A stretch of 64,000 nucleotides of DNA, taken from positions 42,997,257 to 43,061,256 of the forward strand of contig OY970834.1 in NCBI GenBank assembly GCA_963853835.1, in the 5' to 3' direction. Source of the DNA: Calendula officinalis (taxonomy: Eukaryota > Streptophyta > Magnoliopsida > Asterales > Asteraceae). Positions 57,999 through 64,000 of the stretch are shown here, piece after piece. A model generated the notes under the pieces. The model searched no databases, had not been told where the DNA came from, and saw only the letters and a program-made list of their open reading frames with translations. Within the stretch, counting starts at the first letter, position 1. Every line of letters begins with the position of its first letter. The position numbers and the translations under genes are program-made.

Positions 57999-60900
57999 TT
58001 ACTCCGGGGATAGCGACGGCCGGCGGTTCATCTCAGGGGAACGATTCATAAAAGTTTCACGGTAGTTTCTCGGGCTATCTGGTGACGTGGCAAAATCTCT
58101 TTGGCCGGAACCGACGTACTGCTGAATCACTAATACTGAAACCGCGGCTGCAAAATCCGACGATGCTAATAAATCACCGATTGCTCCCAATTCCGGGCAT
58201 TCACTCCAGTCGGTCAACCCGGCGGTCAACGGCGATACCATCCCTTGACCTCTCCCAACTATGAACAGATCATGTGATTCATCTACTGATCGGATCGCCG
58301 CCACCGTCTCCTCCCCGTTGTTCACCACCTGTTCATTGTAAACAATGTTGTTCTCATTTGCAATCGTTTGCTTAAACTGATTTATAAACTCATCGTCTTC
58401 CTGCCTCTCTCTATCGGTGTCGGTCACCACCGTCAAAACCCTAGGGTCGTCGTTTACGATCCCGCCGGTGGCGGAGCTACTAGGTTGTTCGTTTCCGGCG
58501 ACGAATCGCATCACGGTGAGAGTGTTCCCTGGATGTCCGGACATACGCCAAGCTAACGCTAAAGCTTCTCGATCGTCTGGTCCGCCGATAAACACCGCCG
58601 CGATGTGGTGCGAGATCTGATTTCCGGCGATCCTGCCGAAACCTCTGTCCACCAGAATCCCGATCGAGCAAGGAGAATTAGCTAAAACGTTTTGATTAAT
58701 TGTACGGAAAGCCGGATTAGTAGCTTCCATTCCGCCGTCGACCGTCTGCTGCTTGTGAAAAGGGAGGATAATAAAGGCTACACGGTTGTTCACGGCGACG
58801 CTGCAAATGTCTTCGTGCATAGTGGAATACGGCGAGATAGCAGTTAACGGATTAACGGACACGTGTTCAGTGTTTTGCTCGAAGTTCTCAAAAGCATTGA
58901 GGATGTGATCGGACTGAGCTTGTGTTCTATTTGCCGCCGGCCGTCCGGATTGCCGGCTGTTATGGACAATGAGCATGGCGGAGGCCCGGCCGGAGAGCTC
59001 GATTAGGTGGAGGACGTAGACGGAGAGTGGAGACTTCTTGGTTGGATTAGACGCTTCTAGAAGGTTGAGAATGGTGGCTACATTTTTTGGTGTGTGGATG
59101 CAAATTAGGGTTCTTAAATCGCAACCCGGTTTCAATTTTAGGATTGTTCTATGTTTATATGGCACAAATTTTCTCGCCGGTTTGTAAACTATTGTCACGA
59201 CCGGAGTAATTACCGCCGTCATCACCAACGCCACCACCACCATTATTGCAAAAGATTTGTCATCTAGCACCTACACAATCATGGTTACAACATACTTAGA
59301 AAAAAAGTAAAATTGTTCTTCAATATGTAATTTAGCCAAAATAAGAAGGATGGCAATCTAAATGGGAATGATTTATGTGCTATTACTATTACTTCATATT
59401 GCAAGTTTTAGTGTTTTATAGTAAATTATACAATACAAAACAATAATTGTAGTAATACAAAATATATTAGAAAAAACCGAGAAAACCAACCGAAACCGAG
59501 AACATGTAATCGATTTAGTTTCGGTTTTGAAAACTCATCATTTTCGATTTTGGTTCTCGGTTTTGTCCTCGTATAGAGGTGAACATTTGGGTAAAAAGAA
59601 AGAACCAAAAACGAACCGAATCAAAGCAGAAAACATATTATCAGTGTTATTTCAATTTTAAAATTTTATTGAGTTTCGGTTTATAGACCGACCTCAACCC
59701 TATATTTGATAGCATAAACATAAAGTCATAAACTATAAATCCAAAGGAGAAAAAGAAAAGATGTAAGATGGAATTGAAATTACCTTTTGATCCTTGCCAA
59801 CATTGATGACAATCATCTCAACAAGGCCTTTGGTATTCATGAGCAATCCAAGTGTAACTCCATCATAAAATGGCATCCGATAAAGTAAAGCAACTAGCAA
59901 AGTTCCGGCAACTTTTCCGGCACACGCGAGTACAATCACGACCGCCAAAATACCCCACGTATCTGCGCCATCAATCGCACCAATCGACGTTTTAAGCCCG
60001 CTCATTGCGAAAAAAAGTGGCAACAAAATCCCCGACACAAAATCCTCCAATTTTTCAATAAGCGTAACACCTAAAGATCCATTCGGTATCACCAACCCGA
60101 AAATAAACGCGCCAAACACCGAATGTGTACCAATTGCATCGGTTATGAACCCCGATACCATAACGCCGGTTAATATTATACCGAGGTAGAAATCACTAAC
60201 CGCTTCACCTTCGGGTGTCTTTTGAATGACCCATGAAATCATCGGGCGGACCGCAAAAACACAAAACGCAATAAATCCCGCGGTCGATAAAACGACCCAT
60301 AAAGACGCCAAATTAATATTCTCGTTTTCGGCTAATGCAATAGCTATAGCTAGTAAAATCCATGCAAACATATCATTCACGAGAGCCGATGACATGGCAA
60401 CCCGACCGATTTCCGTGTTGAGTAATTTCAACTCGGCTAAGATTCGTGCAAGAACCGGGAACGCGGTTACCGAGAGGGCGACACCTAGGAACAAAATGAA
60501 GGTGCCTTGTTTGACAAATTGTGTTCTACTGTCGTGTAAGAGGAAGGAAAATGAGATGCCGATGAGGAAAGGGAGGATCATTCCGGCGACTGCGATGAAA
60601 ATGGCTTTCCGGCCGGTGCGGCGGATTACGGATATGTCCATTTCTACTCCGATGAGGAACATGAAGTAGAGAAGTCCGAGGTTTGCCATTGTTTCGAGAA
60701 CTGTGACGCTTCTTAATGGGAAGACTGCGTTTGAAAATACTTCACTTTGTCCCATCACTGATGGACCTAATATCACTCCACCCTGACATGCATAAAATAT
60801 TTATACGTGTTAATTAAGTTCATTTTGTAAATTAGCAACAAAATGTATATGTTACAGCAACCAAATCCAAAATTATCTCCTGCGTCATATATTGCAAGAG

Positions 60901-61661
60901 TCATGAAAACTTGTTACCATACATTTTTTTTTTCAAAGAGAAAAAATGTATGTAGCCTTTTTATTTTATTTCATATAATTTCTGATAATATATTGAGGAT
61001 GCATGAGCATTTGGTAGTGTGAAACCGGTACCGACCATATACATACTGTATAATATTCGGTGTACACCTTTGGCCCTTTTCGGTATCCGGTACAGTGCCG
61101 GTACTAGAACTGAGCTTTTTTACCGGGACTCGTTGGACATGGTTTATGGTTATCGGGCTGGTTCTCTGTTCTCCTTTTTTCGTTTTCGATTCCGGTCCGT
61201 TTCAGTTCTAGAACCGAAATTTGACAATTTCAAGTCTAATGTATCTTCTTAAAACCATGGTAAATATCAAGGTTGATGATATAGTTTTCGGTACCCACCC
61301 CTATAATACATTATGAAAGTGGCTAATTAATCAGAGATAACTACAATGTAAAGAGCAAAATCAGAATTTCTGTATTATTTTTTGATGTTTGGAAATTGAA
61401 TTGTCAGATTTTGGGATAAACAAAATGAGCCAAGAATGGAGAAGATGGACTTACAAGGATCTCGGAGACAACACGAGGCTGACGTAAGGGTTTCAAGAGG
61501 AAAACAAGAATACGAGTGGTTACAACGACAAGAATTAGTTGCAAAAGGAAAAGACAGAGCGAGTAATTCAAAGGATTATCTCCTTGCCATATCCCTTGGG
61601 TCGTGATCATTAATGGCGCATAGCAAATGATTGTATCTTCCGAGGTATTTTGGGACGCCAT
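57999..61661 (-). CDS. CHX15: Cation/H+ exchanger, CHX15-like
   Basis: Three exons on the - strand (61661-61455, 60782-59784, 59270-57999) give 825 residues, usual for plant CHX (CPA2 family). CHX proteins exchange K+ or other monovalent cations for protons in endomembranes or plasma membrane (family knowledge); the ion and membrane here are inferred. Residues 20 to about 430 carry the hydrophobic transport segments: PLNYSLCLFLLQLILVVVTT, GGVILGPSVMG, GLLYFMFLIGVEMD, ALSVTAFPVLARILAELKLL, ALVNDMFAWILLAIAIAL (with the conserved Asp), GAFIFGLVIPNG, LPLFFAMSGLKTS, and NTKGLVEMIVINVG. The cytosolic C-terminal half has the two USP-like regulatory domains (CIHTPKNVATILNLLEAS, VAVNNRVAFIILPFHKQ, AAVFIGGPDDREALALAWRM, DLFIVGRGQG). 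Exon one is a normal CHX N-terminus (ICYAPLMITTQGIWQGDNPL). No lesion seen. Confidence 0.95.
59460..59700. repeat. Degraded AACCGAA-type repeat in the CHX intron
   Basis: The stretch shares AACCGAAACCGAGAACATGTAATCG-like sequence and complementary TTTCGGTTTTGAAAA tracts with the repeat at 47409-47722. It lies in the second CHX intron and is too degraded to define ends. Confidence 0.5.
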
Positions 61662-62443
61662 TTTTCTTTATAAATAATACGTACACAATGTACGTCTACA
61701 TGCATGCCATCATAAATTATGCATCCTTTTGTCCGGTAATTGCTATGTGTTTTTTCTCCAATAGCTTTTCCTTTTGTTTATGGAAATCCAATATCGCTTT
61801 TAAATTGAGGAATAATTGAACCAAATTATGTTGGATTCAAGTTTTATGTCAATATATACGAGATTCTGAACAAAGCAAAAATAAAATGTTCTTTATAAGC
61901 AATGCCAGAGATATATATAGAGTTTGAATTGAAACAGCAAGAATCTCCGTTGAATTCCGTCGCTATAATAGTTGCTCTGTTGTTGCTGGATCTGAAATTT
62001 GCTTTTAGTTTTTAGAGGATCTAGAAAGAGAGATAGGAGTTTACGGAAATGAAAGAGAGAGAGAGAGAGATATCGGAAATCTCTAAGGAGTTTTTCAAGG
62101 GGACTTGTATAAAAATAGGAAATATGTTGTGAAATTGTTACAGATTGGAACACATTTTTGGTTGTTTTGACTCAAACCTCAAGAAATGCATCAACAATGT
62201 ATATATCAATATATTACGTGTGTGCATAAACTGAAACATGCTATACATTTAAGTTCAGTTTGTTTTGATCGTAATTCTACACAACTGAAATTCAATTTAA
62301 TAACGGAGAGATATTTGGATAAATTTTTATTTCGTAATTCAAGCCATGCGTAATTCAAAATATATTATTCGTTGTAATTGAAATCCTTATCAAAACCCTA
62401 TGAATTCAATTACACTCATTTAGTGAACTAACAAACTTAAATA
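61662..62443 (-). promoter_or_regulatory. Promoter and 5' UTR region of the CHX gene
   Basis: On the - strand a TATATATA stretch (61910-61918) lies about 250 bp before the start codon and may be the TATA box. A CT microsatellite (complement of GA at 62051-62070) lies further upstream. Both calls are tentative. Confidence 0.35.
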
Positions 62444-62756
62444 CTACCTCCGTATCAAAATAAGTGATACGCTTTCTTAAAAGGGGTGGAACAAAATAAG
62501 TGATACACTTCAAAATCTTTCCTTATTTGGCAAAAAAGTGGGACCCCTTCTCCACTAACTATCTACTTTAATAAAGTAAAATTACACTTTTACCCTTACT
62601 TTTACCTTTAAACATCATTAATATTACTTGATTCAAAATAAGTGGGACTTATTCTCCACTAATTACCCACTTTAATCTATCTTAAGCCATCTTTTAATCT
62701 TTTGCCTCAAAAACCGTATTTCTCCAAATGTATCACTTAATTTGATACGGAGGTAG
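62444..62756 (-). mobile_element. Stowaway-like MITE, copy F
   Basis: Ends CTACCTCCGTATCAAAATAA and complement, flanked by TA (62442-62443, 62757-62758). Orientation as copies D and E. Confidence 0.88.
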
Positions 62757-64000
62757 TATTTTATATGTTTTAGACTTTAAAATCATTCAAAAAACTTAAA
62801 CAAAAATTTTTAAAAAATTTACAAAATGTAAAAAAATTTAAAATTAAAAAACTAATAATTACAAAAATTACAAAAAAAAATAAAAAAAATTAATATTAAA
62901 ATTAAAATTAAAAAACTAAAAATTAAAAAAGCTAAACATTAAAAAATTAAATTATTATAAAAATAAAAAAATAAAAAATAGAAAGCAAAAAATTAAAAAA
63001 TAAGAAAATAGTAAATAATAAAGTTTAAAAAAAATAAAAATCTAAAAACCTAAAAAAGATAAAAAAAAAATAAGATGCTTTAGTATGGATTTAAATTTCA
63101 GCTAAAAACTTGTAACCAAACGCGCAACGGAATTCAATTACGAAGGAATTCAATTACGAAAGAATTGAATTCTGAAAGAATTCAATTCCTTTGTAATTGA
63201 ATTCCATTACGGAAGATTACGACATGTCAAACAGTCCCTACATGTTATTTAGTGATTGTTTGATTTACCTCTTACTGGATCCAATAAGATGTGACATCTG
63301 ATTCGTTCCAAGTCAGATCGTTTGCTAAGTATTATTTCTACTTCTTACTCAGTCTAAAGTTCTCACCTATGTTGACTTAGTAAGTGGTGATCTTAAAACT
63401 TTTAACATATTATGATATGACTTTATATTTTGATTTATATGTAAATGACTTTTACTTTCGTTTAACACTAACATGTTTTACAAATAAAAATAAGGGTAAA
63501 ATGGTCATTCTAATCATTCAGCATAGCCAGTTGGTGACATAATCAAACAACATGACCTCAGTGATATGCAGATTCAATCAGAGCTAATTCAGTCGACAAC
63601 TATCAAACAACTCCTTAGGCTTACAAGTGAAGCTTACAAATGCATTTATCCACATAAAACTGCAACATGTTATCATCATCATGTGAAATTGGTAGGTTTA
63701 TTAAGATGATTGACTAGTGTCCATTTTTATGCGGGTAGACACATTTGTAGGATTAAAACATGGACATAAAGAACACTTCTCTAAATATTATTATATGTTG
63801 ATAATCACATGTGATAAATAAGAATGTAAAATTATACATTACTTTTTTTTTTTTTTTTAGGTTTTGAAACTCTTACAATAAGAATAACTTATAATGTATG
63901 GTTCACGAATTACATGGTTACAGAAAAGATGTACATTTTGACTTTGAGGTCAATCTACAAATTTGAAGACACAAGATAGATAACTATCTCACAAGAATAA
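62757..64000. other. AT-rich intergenic region at the right edge
   Basis: An extreme A-rich tract (62790-63080) is followed by a GAATTCAATTAC palindrome cluster (63128-63215). No gene is seen. The last 100 bases resemble 57650-57700. Confidence 0.45.

Noticed and set aside
58082..58671. ORFs antisense or out of frame with the CHX C-terminal exon
   Set aside because: They are shadows of the GC-rich CHX exon, which has a full-length conserved frame.

Overview
The window is nuclear DNA of a flowering plant. It is AT-rich, its genes have GT-AG introns and plant-specific families, and plant transposons are dense. The element style (an Asteraceae-type LINE, Harbinger and Mutator foldbacks) suggests a eudicot, perhaps Asteraceae; that family placement is inference. 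No CRISPR array, rRNA gene or convincing functional tRNA gene was seen.

Seven host loci are visible. On the + strand: a PRAF-type PH-RCC1-FYVE-BRX protein missing only its 5' end (158-5644); translation release factor eRF1 (8580-9890); an uncharacterised 687-residue protein with a C-terminal double-stranded-RNA-binding-like segment (18254-23327); an LRP1/SHI-family zinc-finger transcription factor (32211-33971); and a CPK17/34-like calcium-dependent protein kinase (41641-45613). On the - strand: a (R)-mandelonitrile lyase-like FAD oxidoreductase that is now a pseudogene (47799-55336), and a CHX15-like cation/H+ exchanger (57999-61661). These genes have separate functions; I see no pathway cluster. 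Exon lengths were checked for frame: the reconstructed DSRM-like, CDPK, CHX and (minus its insertion) oxidoreductase coding sequences all sum to multiples of three.

Between and inside the genes are many mobile elements. They include a 5'-truncated LINE (about 11741-17691) interrupted by a Harbinger-type element with a Myb/NAM-associated ORF; a 3.46 kb copia retrotransposon with identical 188-bp LTRs inside an exon of the oxidoreductase; three Helitrons with recognisable ends (25344-26208, 26914-29951, 46847-47338); four Mutator-like inverted-repeat elements with perfect 9-bp target duplications, one of which (34885-36101) carries a captured aspartic-protease-like gene; two pairs of Harbinger-type elements abutting on a shared TAA; and one Stowaway family present in seven copies.

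The most informative parts for follow-up are the Pack-MULE at 34885-36101, the recent insertion plus independent nonsense codon in the oxidoreductase, the gene-capturing Helitron at 26914-29951, the paired Harbinger insertions, and the two long hairpins in introns of the dsRNA-binding-like gene.
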